64,000 bases of DNA from JBBECJ01 sp963763325 (GTDB taxonomy: Bacteria; Chloroflexota; Chloroflexia; Thermomicrobiales; CFX8), in assembly GCA_963763325.1 (NCBI GenBank), contig CAVXOL010000023.1, positions 248,001 through 312,000 of the forward strand, in the 5' to 3' direction. Positions 1 to 9,490 of the stretch are shown here, piece by piece. The notes beneath the pieces were generated by a model. It did not search any database. It saw only the letters and a program-made list of their open reading frames with translations, and was not told the DNA's origin. Made by a program: the position numbers and the translations under genes. The first letter of the stretch is position 1, and each line of letters starts with the position of its first letter.

Positions 1-462
1 ACTCGCTGAGATACCCGATGTCTGCCTCAGGTGACGTCAACGGTTGACCCATTGTCGTAGGTTGTCGGGCGACGCGGCTGGCACTCACGATCATCAGCAC
101 CATCCTCCTTCGACCGTGCATACCGTATTCGCAGGGACGGCAGCGTGTCAATGGCATCCGCGCAGCTAACGAATGTGGCGGGACGAGCAGGTTGCAGAAC
201 GACGGCTTACCTCTGAACGCATCAGACATCGCTTCAGCCAGAGGACGTTGCCGCAATCAGGTGGCCATGGAGTGGAAGTGTTTCGACTCGATCGTATCTC
301 TCGTGCACCTGTTGCACGAGGAAACGCGCGTGACGGCAGGGCAAATACGACGGAGCGGTGCCGAAAGATCGTGCAGCGGGCCAATCGAGTAGATGGCTGG
401 CCCGCTGCACGATGGTGACCGACAGGAGTACGTCGCTGACGGTGTCAGGTCGACGCGAGCGA
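1..462. other. Gene-free left edge
   Basis: No convincing gene was found on either strand. The short open frames here have no start signal and no recognisable motif. The only clear element is the long perfect hairpin at 368-413, which lies just past the end of the permease gene and fits its terminator. No peptide-transport ATPase gene follows the permeases inside the window. Confidence 0.6.
368..413 (-). terminator. Terminator of the peptide ABC operon
   Basis: A perfect 16-bp inverted repeat (arms 368-383 and 398-413) encloses a 14-nt loop. It lies about 50 bases past the stop of the last permease gene. Read on the minus strand the hairpin is followed by a short T run (GATCTTTCGG). The length and perfection of the stem and its position support an intrinsic terminator, although the T tract is short. 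Confidence 0.8.
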
Positions 463-1374
463 TTACTCGCGCTGGCGCGGGTCCAGTGCATCGCGCAGGC
501 CATCACCGAGCAGGTTGAATGCGATGACGGTCAGAAAGATCATCACACCGGGGAAGATCGGCATATGGGGGTAGGTTGTGATGAATGGCCGTGCGTCCGC
601 CAGCATGCCACCCCATGATGGAGTCGGCGGCTGGACACCGAGACCGAGGAACGAGAGCGCGGCTTCGAGAATAATGATGCCGCCGACCGCGAGGCTGGCT
701 AGCACAATCACCGGGCCGAGCACGTTCGGCAGGATGTGCCGGAAGATGATGCGCGGATCGCTGGCGCCGGCCGAGCGCGCGGACGTGACGAAGTCACGTT
801 CGCGAACGCTCAATACCTCCGCTCTAACAACGCGCGCGTACTGCGCCCAGACCGTTAACCCGATCACGAATACGGTGGTCCGCACGCCCGGCCCAACGAC
901 AGCCGCGAGTGTGATCAGCAGCACGATCAGCGGAAACGCCATGATCGAGTCGACGATGCGCGAGAGGACTGAATCAACCCAGCCACCGAAGTAGCCGGCT
1001 GTCGCGCCAACCGTGACGCCGATCGTCAACGCGATCGCCGTCGCCGACATACCAACCAGGAATGCCACGCGTGTCCCGCGGATCAATCGGCTTAGCAGGT
1101 CACGACCGACCATGTCAAAGCCCATCGGGTGCTCCAACGACGGACCTTCGCCACGCGCTGTCAGGTCAAATTCAGTGTAGCTGTATGGCTCAAACAACCC
1201 CGGCGCGATCGCGAGGATTGAGAGGAATCCGAGGAACACCAACGCAACGACGCCAGGTTTGTAGCGCTTGAATCGTCCCCATGTGCGCGAGAACTCACTT
1301 CGTCGCTTCCGCTCGATCCCCGCAAGCGCATCCGCCGGTGCGCCTGTCGTATCGGTTCGCACAGTTGAGTTCAT
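463..1374 (-). CDS. ABC transporter permease, DppC/OppC type
   Basis: Inner-membrane permease of a peptide/nickel-type ABC importer, 303 aa. The N-terminal tail (about 1-40) is polar, followed by a first transmembrane helix near 42-60 and the binding-protein-dependent permease domain from about 100 to the end. The EAA loop that docks the ATPase is visible near 200-217 (GASDPRIIFRHILPN). It lies 20 bases downstream of the DppB-type permease gene and is the last gene of the operon. Its partner would be the DppB-type subunit. The substrate cannot be told from sequence; oligopeptides, dipeptides or other small solutes are possible. Confidence 0.93.
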   Translation of the reverse strand: MNSTVRTDTTGAPADALAGIERKRRSEFSRTWGRFKRYKPGVVALVFLGFLSILAIAPGLFEPYSYTEFDLTARGEGPSLEHPMGFDMVGRDLLSRLIRGTRVAFLVGMSATAIALTIGVTVGATAGYFGGWVDSVLSRIVDSIMAFPLIVLLITLAAVVGPGVRTTVFVIGLTVWAQYARVVRAEVLSVRERDFVTSARSAGASDPRIIFRHILPNVLGPVIVLASLAVGGIIILEAALSFLGLGVQPPTPSWGGMLADARPFITTYPHMPIFPGVMIFLTVIAFNLLGDGLRDALDPRQRE

Positions 1375-1394
1375 TCGTCCACCGTTTCCTCAGG

Positions 1395-2327
1395 CTACTT
1401 CAGACGGATGCGGGGATCGATCACCGCGTAGAGCAGGTCCGTGACGATGTTCATGAAGACCACCAGCAACGTGAAGGACAATACGATGCCCTGCACGACC
1501 TGGTAATCAGAACGCGTAACGGACTGATAGAAGAGGCGGCCCAGTCCAGGAATTGCGAAGATCGTCTCGATCACGACTGTCCCGCTGAGCAGGAACGCCG
1601 ACCGGTACCCGACGACGGTGATGATCGGGAGCATGGCGTTACGAACCGCGTGCCGGAGGATAACCGTCCGCTCCGCCAGGCCCTTCGAGCGCGCCGTGTT
1701 CATATAGTCCTGGTTGAGGACTTCGAGCATCGTTCCACGCGTCAGCCGAGCGAGAATGGCGAACTCGGTGATCGCCAGGACAATGACCGGCATAATGTAA
1801 TGCTTCCAGCTCGTGAACCCGGTCGCAGGCAGCCAGCCAAGCGTGCCGGTCATCAGCACGATCAGCATCAGAGCAACCCAGAAATTCGGAAGCGCTACCC
1901 CACCGCTTGCGGTAACCATGATTGAGGAATCAATTGCGGTGTAGCGTCGAAGTGCAGCAATCATTCCGGCCGGGATCGCGACGACAACCGCCACTGTTAA
2001 CGCAATCAGATTCAACCGGACCGTCGGTCCTGCCGCGTCAAAGATCATATCGCTGACAGGCTGTCCAACACGCACGATTGAGATACCCATATCACCTTGG
2101 GCCAGGTTGCTGAGCCACGACCAGTATTGCACGTACCACGGATCGTTGAGGCCCCACTTGTCGCGGATGCGATCGAGGTCCTCCTGCGTCATCTGTTGGG
2201 CGCCTTCGCCGAGCATCTGCTCGATCGGATCACCGGGTCCGGCCTGGATGATGAAGAAGGTGATGAAGGACACGACGAAGACGACGAAGATTCCCTGCAA
2301 CAGGCGTCGAATGACGTAGGCGGTCAT
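1395..2327 (-). CDS. ABC transporter permease, DppB/OppB type
   Basis: Inner-membrane permease of the same importer, 310 aa, normal length for the DppB family. It starts with the typical first helix (VIRRLLQGIFVVFVVSFITF) and has the family N-terminal region with GPGDP near residue 30. The EAA loop is recognisable in the C-terminal half (KGLAERTVILRHAVRN). It lies 75 bases downstream of the binding-protein gene, separated by a stem-loop at 2355-2387, and is followed by the DppC-type gene. It forms the heterodimeric membrane channel with that subunit. Confidence 0.93.
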   Translation of the reverse strand: MTAYVIRRLLQGIFVVFVVSFITFFIIQAGPGDPIEQMLGEGAQQMTQEDLDRIRDKWGLNDPWYVQYWSWLSNLAQGDMGISIVRVGQPVSDMIFDAAGPTVRLNLIALTVAVVVAIPAGMIAALRRYTAIDSSIMVTASGGVALPNFWVALMLIVLMTGTLGWLPATGFTSWKHYIMPVIVLAITEFAILARLTRGTMLEVLNQDYMNTARSKGLAERTVILRHAVRNAMLPIITVVGYRSAFLLSGTVVIETIFAIPGLGRLFYQSVTRSDYQVVQGIVLSFTLLVVFMNIVTDLLYAVIDPRIRLK

Positions 2328-2354
2328 GTCGTCCCCTTAAGCCCTGGAGTTGAA

Positions 2355-2387
2355 GCGGGCGGCATAGCAGACCGCCACGCCACCCGC
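2355..2387 (-). other. Intercistronic stem-loop after the binding-protein gene
   Basis: Arms 2355-2365 and 2377-2387 pair at about 9 of 11 positions around an 11-nt loop. It sits between the binding-protein and permease genes. In ABC importer operons such hairpins commonly protect the upstream message so that more binding protein than permease is made. That role is inferred from position only. Confidence 0.45.
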
Positions 2388-2402
2388 CTCCCGAATCGTT
2401 GA

Positions 2403-4241
2403 CTACGCCTGGTCTTCAACCCACCACTTGTAAGCTTCGTTGTAGAACTGCGTCGTCAGTGGCTCCTCTGGGAGACCCTTGATACGCAGGTTGAAGAACG
2501 TGAACCAGTCCCAGAACTTGATGTAGAGGAATGGAACGTCCTCAGCCACCAGCTTCTGGACCTGGCTGTAGATTTCCTTACGCGCCTCAGGATCGGGCTC
2601 AGCGAGACCCTGGTCAAGCAGCGCGTCCATCTCAGGATTCTTGTAGTGGCTGAAGTTGTTGAGCGCGTCAGAGCGCAGTGTGTTCGATGCGTCCGGGTCG
2701 CCGCTACCGCCACCATAGGTCCAGTTGTAGAGGGCCATGTCGCCCTCGCCCGCCGCCATTGCGGTCGAAGTGGACGGAGCCTCCTCAATCTGCATGTCCA
2801 TATTGATCGCCAGCAGCCACTGCTGGACGACCTCTGCCTCCGGGCGACGCGCCTGGTCACCAGTGATGACGAGGCACGTCCACGACAGCTTGACGCCATC
2901 CTTCTCGCGGACGCCGTCCGAACCGACGACCCAGCCCGCCTCGTCGAGCATCGACGCTGCAAGCTCCGGATCGTACTCGTACTGCTTGACATCCGGCTCA
3001 TAGTAGAACTCAAGCGCCGGAGACAGGTTGGCGGTCGCCTTGACGGCCAGGCCCTGCCAGAGTTCATCGACGATCTGATCGCGGTCGATGGCGTGCATCA
3101 TCGCCTGGCGCACGACCTTGTCAGCGAAGAAGGGTCGCTCGTTATTGAGTGGGAAGTGGTTGACGGCCAGGCTGGACGTCGTGAAGGCCGTGAACTCACC
3201 GCTGTCACGCAGCTTGATGTTGTCCTCAGTCAGCAGCGACCAAACCGAATGATCCGCCTCGCCGGATTCGAGCGAGATCGTGCGGACTGACGCCTCCGGG
3301 ACGATGTTCTCGCGCAGGATGTCGAGGTTTGGGCGGCCTCGGAAGTGGTCCTCAAACGCCTCCAACTCGCAGAACGAGGCAGGGTCGTAGTCCTTGACCT
3401 TGAACGGGCCAGTGCCGATGGGGTCGGACTTGTAGCCGATCTCAGTCACCGCGCTGTGGTGGTGCTGTGGGACGATCTGGCTCTGGGCCGCGATCGCCAG
3501 GAAGGCCGCGTCCGGTTGCTTGAGATTGATCACGACGGTGTAGTCATCGGGCGTCTCAATCGGGAACTCAATCGTCCGGAAGTTCGAGGCCGACAGAGAG
3601 GCGTTCTCTGGGCTACCGTAGTATTCGAACGTGTATTTAACGTCCTCGGCGTTGAATTCTTCGCCGTCGTGGAAGAGGACGCCTTCTCGCAGCTTGAAGG
3701 TGTACTGCAGGCCGTCGTCAGCAACTTCCCACGATTCGCAGAGGACCGGCTGGAGGACGAAGTAGGAATCCAGTTCGACCATCGAGTTGTGGATGTTGGT
3801 CGTCATGACCCAGTGGACGGTCGGTCCGTCATCGTCCGGGCTGAGGCTGGCGATCTCGTGATGGCCCATCATGATAACCGTGCCGCCCTGGACTGGCTCA
3901 CCACCGGACCCTGATGGCGCTTCGGTTGCCTCGGCAGCCGTCGTCGCTGTTGGCTCGGCTTCGTCGTCAGGCGCTTCAGTCTCTTCCGCTTCGGGCGATG
4001 CCGCAGCAGTCGGCTGTCCGGAGCTGCTGGTCGGGATTCCTGCCCGAGTCGGCTGCTCACCCGCGGCCGTTGGCTCGGTATCGTCACCGTCGTCATCATC
4101 GTCATCGCTGCCACAGGCAGCCAACAACGTACCGGCGGCTGGGATCATCGCGCCCATCACGACCGAGCGTTTCAGAAACTCACGGCGCGTGGTCGCTGCC
4201 GAGAACGGCAGCATCTCGAGGAACTTCTCGATACGACTCAT
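2403..4241 (-). CDS. Peptide ABC transporter substrate-binding protein, Tat lipoprotein (family 5)
   Basis: Extracytoplasmic solute receptor of the importer, 612 aa. The ATG at 4241 is chosen because AGGAGGAG lies just upstream; longer reading frames lack a site. The signal has a twin-arginine motif (TTRREFLKRS, RR at 19-20), a hydrophobic stretch and a lipobox LAAC with Cys43. Residues about 44-115 form an acidic then Thr/Ala/Glu-rich linker, typical of a membrane-tethered lipoprotein in this lineage. The rest is an SBP_bac_5 domain (DDGLQYTFKLREGVLFHDGE region, then WTYGGGSGDPD near the end). First gene of the operon with the two permeases. Confidence 0.93.
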   Translation of the reverse strand: MSRIEKFLEMLPFSAATTRREFLKRSVVMGAMIPAAGTLLAACGSDDDDDDGDDTEPTAAGEQPTRAGIPTSSSGQPTAAASPEAEETEAPDDEAEPTATTAAEATEAPSGSGGEPVQGGTVIMMGHHEIASLSPDDDGPTVHWVMTTNIHNSMVELDSYFVLQPVLCESWEVADDGLQYTFKLREGVLFHDGEEFNAEDVKYTFEYYGSPENASLSASNFRTIEFPIETPDDYTVVINLKQPDAAFLAIAAQSQIVPQHHHSAVTEIGYKSDPIGTGPFKVKDYDPASFCELEAFEDHFRGRPNLDILRENIVPEASVRTISLESGEADHSVWSLLTEDNIKLRDSGEFTAFTTSSLAVNHFPLNNERPFFADKVVRQAMMHAIDRDQIVDELWQGLAVKATANLSPALEFYYEPDVKQYEYDPELAASMLDEAGWVVGSDGVREKDGVKLSWTCLVITGDQARRPEAEVVQQWLLAINMDMQIEEAPSTSTAMAAGEGDMALYNWTYGGGSGDPDASNTLRSDALNNFSHYKNPEMDALLDQGLAEPDPEARKEIYSQVQKLVAEDVPFLYIKFWDWFTFFNLRIKGLPEEPLTTQFYNEAYKWWVEDQA

Positions 4242-4567
4242 GAACCTTCTCCTCCTCATGTCCAACCACTCAGGACAGGACATCCAAACGCAGTGTTCGG
4301 GACAGTGGTCAATACTCTACCTACGTCCGAGACTCATTCCCAGATCTGTTGAGATCTGATCGTAGCCTTCTCCCCGGTCGCTACAACGCGTGTCTGAAGC
4401 ATCTGACAACACGTGAAGCGCGAATCGTATGCAGAACCCGACGACCAACCATTGACCGCCTCGACTCAGCTTGAAAACCGCCTCTCGACGATCACTCCCG
4501 ACGCTGCAGGACGTACGATAGCATACGATTCGTCGAATCGCATCCCATCAGAGCGCTTGCGCGCTAG
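4242..4567. other. Intergenic region carrying the peptide-operon promoter
   Basis: This stretch separates the CapA-like gene (ends 4568) from the binding-protein start at 4241, both on the minus strand. Apart from the AGGAGGAG ribosome site next to 4241 I see no gene, no strong hairpin and no clear -35/-10 pair. The operon promoter must lie here or upstream. Confidence 0.5.
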
Positions 4568-5878
4568 TCAACCGAGCTCGACTGTTGCTTGCTCCCCGTC
4601 GATACGAATCGCCGTCCCGAACGGGGCAGACAGTTGCTCAAAGCGCGACAAGATCTCGCCTGCCTCGTCTCCGATAGCCAGGCGCGGACGTCCCCGGCGA
4701 TGGTGCGCGTCTCCGAGCGCCAGCGACACCGGGAACAGCTCGATCGACGCCAACTCCCCGTCACGCCAGGTGCAGCGTGGGGCGAGTGATTGCCAGTAGC
4801 GCCGGTCGGACGGGAAACCCTTTGTGTCATTCTGACTGCGCTCGCGAAACAGCGCACCCGCCGGTGTCGCCGGGTCGACTCGAAAGGTTTCATAGGAGTC
4901 CGACGGCAGCTTGAAAGTCAACTCGTTCTGACCGACGAAGTTGCCCAGGCTATAGAAGATCGGCTTACCGTTGTAGATCTCCAGTCCACGCAACAGGTGC
5001 GGACCGTGACCGACGACGACAGCAGCACCTTCGTCAATCATCCGACGCGCGTAGGTGCGGATGAAGTCGGCCGGGTCCTCCTTCGTCGCACCCTGCTCGT
5101 GGGCATGAAGGCTGGCAACGACGAGGTCCGAACGCATCGCTGCTTCGCGCACCCAGAGCGAGATCGCGTCGAGATCCTTCGAATTCGGCTCGGTCTCAAT
5201 CGCAGGATTGCCGACCTTGAAGTTGTTGTCCAGGAATGGCAGCACATCAGGGTCGTCCGGTGGAAAGCGAAAGCCCATCCGGATCCCTTCAAGACGGCGC
5301 TCCTCGAGACCCAGGCCGACGGCAACCTCTCGTAGCGTATCGAATTGCTGCTGCGTAATGTAGTAGGTTGTCTTGAAGCGCAGCGGGTTGAGCCCGGGTC
5401 GGCCGGCGAAATCCGGGCGCTGCTCGCTGGCCTGCTGACCCTTCGCGAAGGTCGAGCAGCAGGCGACGAGCGAGACAGAGCCGGCTGCCGTGTCGAGATA
5501 GACCGGCATCCGAGCCTCAGCCAGGTTCCGGCCAATCCCCGCGTAGGCCAGTCCGCGCCGGTCGAGAATGTCGATCAACGCCAACAGCCCGGGAATCTCG
5601 TAGTTCAGGCTATGGTTGTTCGGTGTCGCGAACAGGTTGAATCCCGCGTCAACCAGTTCATCAAGGACCCACTCGTGTGCGCCGAGATGGGCGCCGCCAC
5701 TCTCCTCAACGGGATAACCCTGGAAGTTGTTCGGAACCGTCTCGAGGTTGGTAAACGAGACATCTGCTTCGCGCAGCATGCTCAGCAGCCGTTGGGTTGG
5801 CTCATCCTCGTAGACCGCTATCCGACGCGTGATCAGACTGTCGCCAGTCAGCGCCAACGTCAATTCTCCGTCTGCCAT
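4568..5878 (-). CDS. CapA family protein (poly-gamma-glutamate synthesis type metallophosphatase)
   Basis: Calcineurin-like phosphoesterase of the CapA/PgsA family, about 436 aa. Family signs are GDSLITRR near the start, FTNLETVPNN, NNHSLNYE, LHAHEQG, VVGHGPHLLRGLE and the SLGNFV motif. In the family these residues bind two metal ions. The ATG at 5878 has a purine-rich stretch (AAGGGGGCAG) upstream; a TTG at 5920 is an alternative that would leave only 9 bases to the preceding gene. It follows the unknown gene at 5930-6799, probably in one operon. No Tat or Sec signal is evident, so a cytoplasmic hydrolase role is possible. Confidence 0.85.
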   Translation of the reverse strand: MADGELTLALTGDSLITRRIAVYEDEPTQRLLSMLREADVSFTNLETVPNNFQGYPVEESGGAHLGAHEWVLDELVDAGFNLFATPNNHSLNYEIPGLLALIDILDRRGLAYAGIGRNLAEARMPVYLDTAAGSVSLVACCSTFAKGQQASEQRPDFAGRPGLNPLRFKTTYYITQQQFDTLREVAVGLGLEERRLEGIRMGFRFPPDDPDVLPFLDNNFKVGNPAIETEPNSKDLDAISLWVREAAMRSDLVVASLHAHEQGATKEDPADFIRTYARRMIDEGAAVVVGHGPHLLRGLEIYNGKPIFYSLGNFVGQNELTFKLPSDSYETFRVDPATPAGALFRERSQNDTKGFPSDRRYWQSLAPRCTWRDGELASIELFPVSLALGDAHHRRGRPRLAIGDEAGEILSRFEQLSAPFGTAIRIDGEQATVELG

Positions 5879-5929
5879 CGACACTGCCCCCTTCACGATT
5901 GGCAGGGTCACTCTATCCAATTTGAATGG

Positions 5930-6799
5930 TTAGTCAACCCCTGGTTCGGGAGCCGCCCCATCAAGCCGCATCCAGCCTGCGATACGCTGGGTCAGTCGCT
6001 CAGCCGGTTCGTCTTCCAATTGAATCGTTGGCCTCGCCCAGGTCTCGCGATCAGTTCGGTAGACTGCCCGGTTCGCGCGCCGGTCAATGAACGCGAACAT
6101 TTCGCCGTACTGAAGTTGAATCCAGTTGTAGGTAATCACCGGCAGGTTCGCACCATGCCGGTCACCTGGGCCATAGGTCGCAAGCTCGGTCGCATGCAGA
6201 TGGAGTGGGTGGTACTGGCCGTCGATCGCCTCATTGTCGATGTAGACCTCTCGAGACACGACCAGACCGGGATACTTCAACAGGAGATCAGTGATCGCTG
6301 CGTATATCTCTGGATACCGAGGCGCTCGCTCGGATGGCCGTAGCTTCTTGAGATCGCCAACACCGCCCGGCTTCTCTGGTACGTACGAGAGCACCCGGTT
6401 GATGGCCGAACCGGCATCGCTCAACAGCGAGTCTCGCAAACCGATCCGAACACCGGCTGACGGCTGAACGAACCGCGGCGCGTTGTCTCCGGTCAACATG
6501 ATGCGGCCGAGCTCGTCAGCGGGTAGATGATTGAACAGGTGCGACGAGACACGCCTGGTGATCAGGAATCGGTCCCAACCCCGCTCCGGATGGAAAATTG
6601 GCAGCACATCGACAGCAGCCGTCGCGAAGCGGGCCTGGACGATCTGGTTTGCGACAATCCAGCCAAGTGCGTAGGCGAGCCGGTTCGGTGTCGCCAGGTA
6701 CAGGTCGCTGGGAGACGTCGACTCGGAGAAGAGAACTTCTCCGAGATCTCCATAGTTTTCGTGGGCGAGAGCTACCTGTTCAGCAACGCTACTCATCAT
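5930..6799 (-). CDS. Protein of unknown function, upstream of the CapA-like gene
   Basis: A 289-aa soluble protein that I do not recognise. It has no signal peptide or membrane segment. The C-terminal half is rich in His and Tyr (GQYHPLHLHATELATYG, ITYNWIQLQYGEMF), which could line a metal or substrate site, but that is a guess. The start (ATG ATG) has GGATGGAGATAG upstream. The stop is 9 to 51 bases before the CapA-like gene depending on the start chosen there, so the two are likely co-transcribed. Confidence 0.75.
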   Translation of the reverse strand: MMSSVAEQVALAHENYGDLGEVLFSESTSPSDLYLATPNRLAYALGWIVANQIVQARFATAAVDVLPIFHPERGWDRFLITRRVSSHLFNHLPADELGRIMLTGDNAPRFVQPSAGVRIGLRDSLLSDAGSAINRVLSYVPEKPGGVGDLKKLRPSERAPRYPEIYAAITDLLLKYPGLVVSREVYIDNEAIDGQYHPLHLHATELATYGPGDRHGANLPVITYNWIQLQYGEMFAFIDRRANRAVYRTDRETWARPTIQLEDEPAERLTQRIAGWMRLDGAAPEPGVD

Positions 6800-6967
6800 C
6801 TATCTCCATCCAATGTCGGGTGTCGTCGTTGTGACAGTTAACGATGCACGCAGTCCCGGCACCGTGGCGAACACGGAGGGCAACGGCGGTTCGCATGCGC
6901 GATTGTGTTCCCAAAAGCGTACAGGAAAGGTCGGATGGCAGACGATACCGACTCGCCGGCCGCCTTC

Positions 6968-8104
6968 TCAACCGATCTCAACCTCCGAGTCCTCAGAGCG
7001 TGGCATGAGGTGCAGGGCGCGCGGCGGCAGCTCGACCGAGCGGTGCTGGTCTGCGGCCAGGCCGAGTTGCTGGTACGCAAGATCGCTGACGAAGAGTTGC
7101 AGCTCGACATCCTGGTAGGCATCATCGGGTTTGAAGGTGATCGCGTGGATCGATCCGTGGCGCACATCGTCGGTCAGGATACCGTGCAACACATTCGTCG
7201 GCACCCCCTCGGCAACCGACTCCGTCCGCTCCAACGGACGGACGTGCTCGGGCCGGACGACGACATCAACCTCACCATGAATACCACTCAGGTCGCTCAC
7301 ACGCAGGATGCCGAGCGGCGTTGTCACCTCGATCGTTTCTCCGGTCGTGGCAAGCACCGTTCCCGGGATGACGTTCACCGATCGAACGATCTCCGCGACC
7401 CGACGGCTTGCTGGGCGCATCAGGAGCTGGCGTGGTGGCGAGATCTGCAGCAGACTCCCGCGATCCAGCAATGCAATACGGTCGGCGATCTCGTAGGCCT
7501 CTTCAAGTTCGCTCGTTGCCAACAGTACCGGGACATTGATGAGTCGCCGCAACTCTGACAGTTCTGAACGCGCCTGGCGGCGGGTGCCGCTGTCGAGTGT
7601 CGCAAATGGATCGTCGAGCAGCAGTATTTCGGGGTCAAGGGAAAGCGCCCGCGCCAGCGCTGCGCGCTGCTGCTCGATCTCCGACAGGTCAGCCGGAATC
7701 ACGTCAGCGATCCGGGTGAGTTGCAGGAGTTCCAACAACTCATCAATACGTCGCCCGGCGTCGCGAAGCTGCTCAGCGGTCTGGTCGCGACGCCGCGTCA
7801 GCGAGAATCCGACGTTCTCGGCCACCGTCAAATGCGGGAAGAGCTGGTGAGTCTGCGGAACGTACCCTACAAACCGCTCGGCCGGTGGAATCGAGATATC
7901 CAGGCCGGTCGAGAAAACCGTCTCACCGCGAATTGTGATCGAGCCAGAGTCGGGAACATGGACTCCCGCGATCGAGCGCAGGACGACCGTCTTGCCAGAT
8001 CCTGCTCGTCCGACAAGCGCCAGCAACTCATCGCCCATCTCAAGCGAGAGCGAGAGCATGAATTCCTTCAACCGGGTTTCGAGCGTCACCGTCAGCGCTG
8101 TCAT
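6968..8104 (-). CDS. Orphan ABC ATPase of the CysA/ModC class with altered catalytic motifs
   Basis: A 378-aa ATP-binding protein: nucleotide domain about 1-235 and a C-terminal TOBE-like region about 255-365 (VVVRPEHVRPL). Walker A is intact (GRAGSGKT, 32-39) and the Q-loop is present (YVPQ). Three normally invariant positions differ: the signature LSGGQ is LSEIE (140-144), the catalytic Glu after Walker B is Asp (LLLDDPF, Asp165), and the switch His is Ser (LLATSELEEA, Ser198). I checked the codons for the signature and switch changes. No permease or binding-protein gene is adjacent. It is divergent from threonine synthase. It may be weakly active or regulatory. Confidence 0.85.
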   Translation of the reverse strand: MTALTVTLETRLKEFMLSLSLEMGDELLALVGRAGSGKTVVLRSIAGVHVPDSGSITIRGETVFSTGLDISIPPAERFVGYVPQTHQLFPHLTVAENVGFSLTRRRDQTAEQLRDAGRRIDELLELLQLTRIADVIPADLSEIEQQRAALARALSLDPEILLLDDPFATLDSGTRRQARSELSELRRLINVPVLLATSELEEAYEIADRIALLDRGSLLQISPPRQLLMRPASRRVAEIVRSVNVIPGTVLATTGETIEVTTPLGILRVSDLSGIHGEVDVVVRPEHVRPLERTESVAEGVPTNVLHGILTDDVRHGSIHAITFKPDDAYQDVELQLFVSDLAYQQLGLAADQHRSVELPPRALHLMPRSEDSEVEIG

Positions 8105-8214
8105 ACCTGAAAGCCTACCCGGAAACCATCCTGGATGCAGACATTCGACTCGATCGGCCTGCTAGACTCCAAAACCGTCGACAGTCGGTGCGCTACAGCG
8201 CGGGAGGGTACACA

Positions 8215-9339
8215 ATGACGCTGGCTGACTGGATGTACCGTTGCGAGCAGTGCGACCATCGCGAGGAACTCGAGACTCGCCGCTGGCAATGCCCACGCTG
8301 CGGCGGCGCGTTCGCGCTGGAAGGCCCCAACGAACTGTCTCCGTCAACAATCAATTCGAACGACACCTCGCTCTGGCGATACGAGCAAGTCCTCCCAGCC
8401 CAGCGCGAGGATGGCCGCAGCCTCGGCGAAGGTATGACGCCGCTCATCGCCGGCACCCTCGCCGGCCGCCCCGTCTGGTTCAAGCTCGACTCCCTGTTGC
8501 CAACCGGTTCGTTCAAAGACCGTGGCGCTGCCGTCTTCGCTGCCCATCTGCGACGACTCGGCTTGAGCCGCGTGATTGTCGATTCGTCAGGCAACGCGGC
8601 AGCAGCCTTTGCCGGTTACTGTGCGGCCAACGATCTTGATTGCATCGTTTATGCCCCGGCGACCACCTCGCAGGGGAAACTCGTCCAGGCGCGAGCCTTC
8701 GGCGCCACCGTCCATCTGATCGATGGCAATCGCGACGCGGTCGCGTCGGCCGCCCAGGAAGCCGCTTCCATCGACCAGCGCGCCTTCTACGCCAGCCACA
8801 ACTGGCATGCCGTCTTTGTTGAAGGTGTCAAGACGTGGGCGATTGAGGTCTGGGAGCAGCTCGGCCACCGCGTCCCGGCCGCTGCCTTCATTCCAACCGG
8901 CGGCGGCAGCGCCTTCGTTGGCGGACGTCGTGGCTTCGACGCCGTCGGCGAACTGCCGGCCATGATCGCTGCGCAGCCAGCCGCGTGCGCGCCGGTCGTC
9001 GCTGCCTGGAACGCACATTTGGACGCCATTCCCCCAATCACACCTGGGGCAACGATAGCCGAAGGAACCCGAATCGGTGCACCTGCTCGTGGCCGCCAGA
9101 TCATTTCGGCGCTGCGCGACTCCGACGGCTGGGCCGAAGCCGTCGATGATGAGTCGATCGTGTCCGCGCTCCGTCAACTCTTCCAGCAGGGTATCTATGT
9201 CGAGCCGACCGCCGCCGTCGGTGCTGCCGCCTTCATGGCAGCCGTCAACCGCGGCGCCAACATCCCGGATGGCGACATCGTCGTCCTTCTAACCGGAAAC
9301 GGCCTGAAAGCTACCGATACAATCGCCGCGATCATCTGA
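8215..9339 (+). CDS. thrC: Threonine synthase
   Basis: PLP enzyme converting O-phosphohomoserine to threonine, 374 aa. The ATG at 8215 is chosen for the GGGAGGG site just upstream and because the next residues begin a zinc-ribbon-like element (CEQC then CPRCGG within the first 25 residues), common in threonine synthases of this type. The PLP lysine is in TGSFKDRGAA near residue 100, followed by the SSGNAAAAFA phosphate-binding loop. The C-terminal part has VLLTGNGLKA. Single gene, divergent from the ABC ATPase. A related PLP fold-II enzyme is the main alternative. Confidence 0.87.
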   Translation: MTLADWMYRCEQCDHREELETRRWQCPRCGGAFALEGPNELSPSTINSNDTSLWRYEQVLPAQREDGRSLGEGMTPLIAGTLAGRPVWFKLDSLLPTGSFKDRGAAVFAAHLRRLGLSRVIVDSSGNAAAAFAGYCAANDLDCIVYAPATTSQGKLVQARAFGATVHLIDGNRDAVASAAQEAASIDQRAFYASHNWHAVFVEGVKTWAIEVWEQLGHRVPAAAFIPTGGGSAFVGGRRGFDAVGELPAMIAAQPAACAPVVAAWNAHLDAIPPITPGATIAEGTRIGAPARGRQIISALRDSDGWAEAVDDESIVSALRQLFQQGIYVEPTAAVGAAAFMAAVNRGANIPDGDIVVLLTGNGLKATDTIAAII

Positions 9340-9490
9340 CCAGGATGCGAGTCGAAATCCAGGCAGAGACCCCATCCCGCATCGGCTCCCGGCCCGGACG
9401 GCTTCTGACATTCGGTAACTAACGTATCCTATCTGAGCGCAGCGCCGCTATCGGAGCGGGCCGGCTGTCGCCTGACTGAGGGAGTAAGGA

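Noticed and set aside
1281..1925. Long plus-strand open frame
   Set aside because: It is antisense to the two permease genes, has no ribosome site and is Arg/Gln/His-rich, as expected for a shadow frame in GC-rich DNA.
2646..3914. Plus-strand frames opposite the peptide-binding protein
   Set aside because: No family features and no start signals; the minus-strand binding protein explains the coding signal.
5345..6343. Plus-strand open frame of 332 codons
   Set aside because: Antisense to the CapA-like gene and its upstream neighbour, both of which have good motifs or start sites. Composition looks like a shadow frame.
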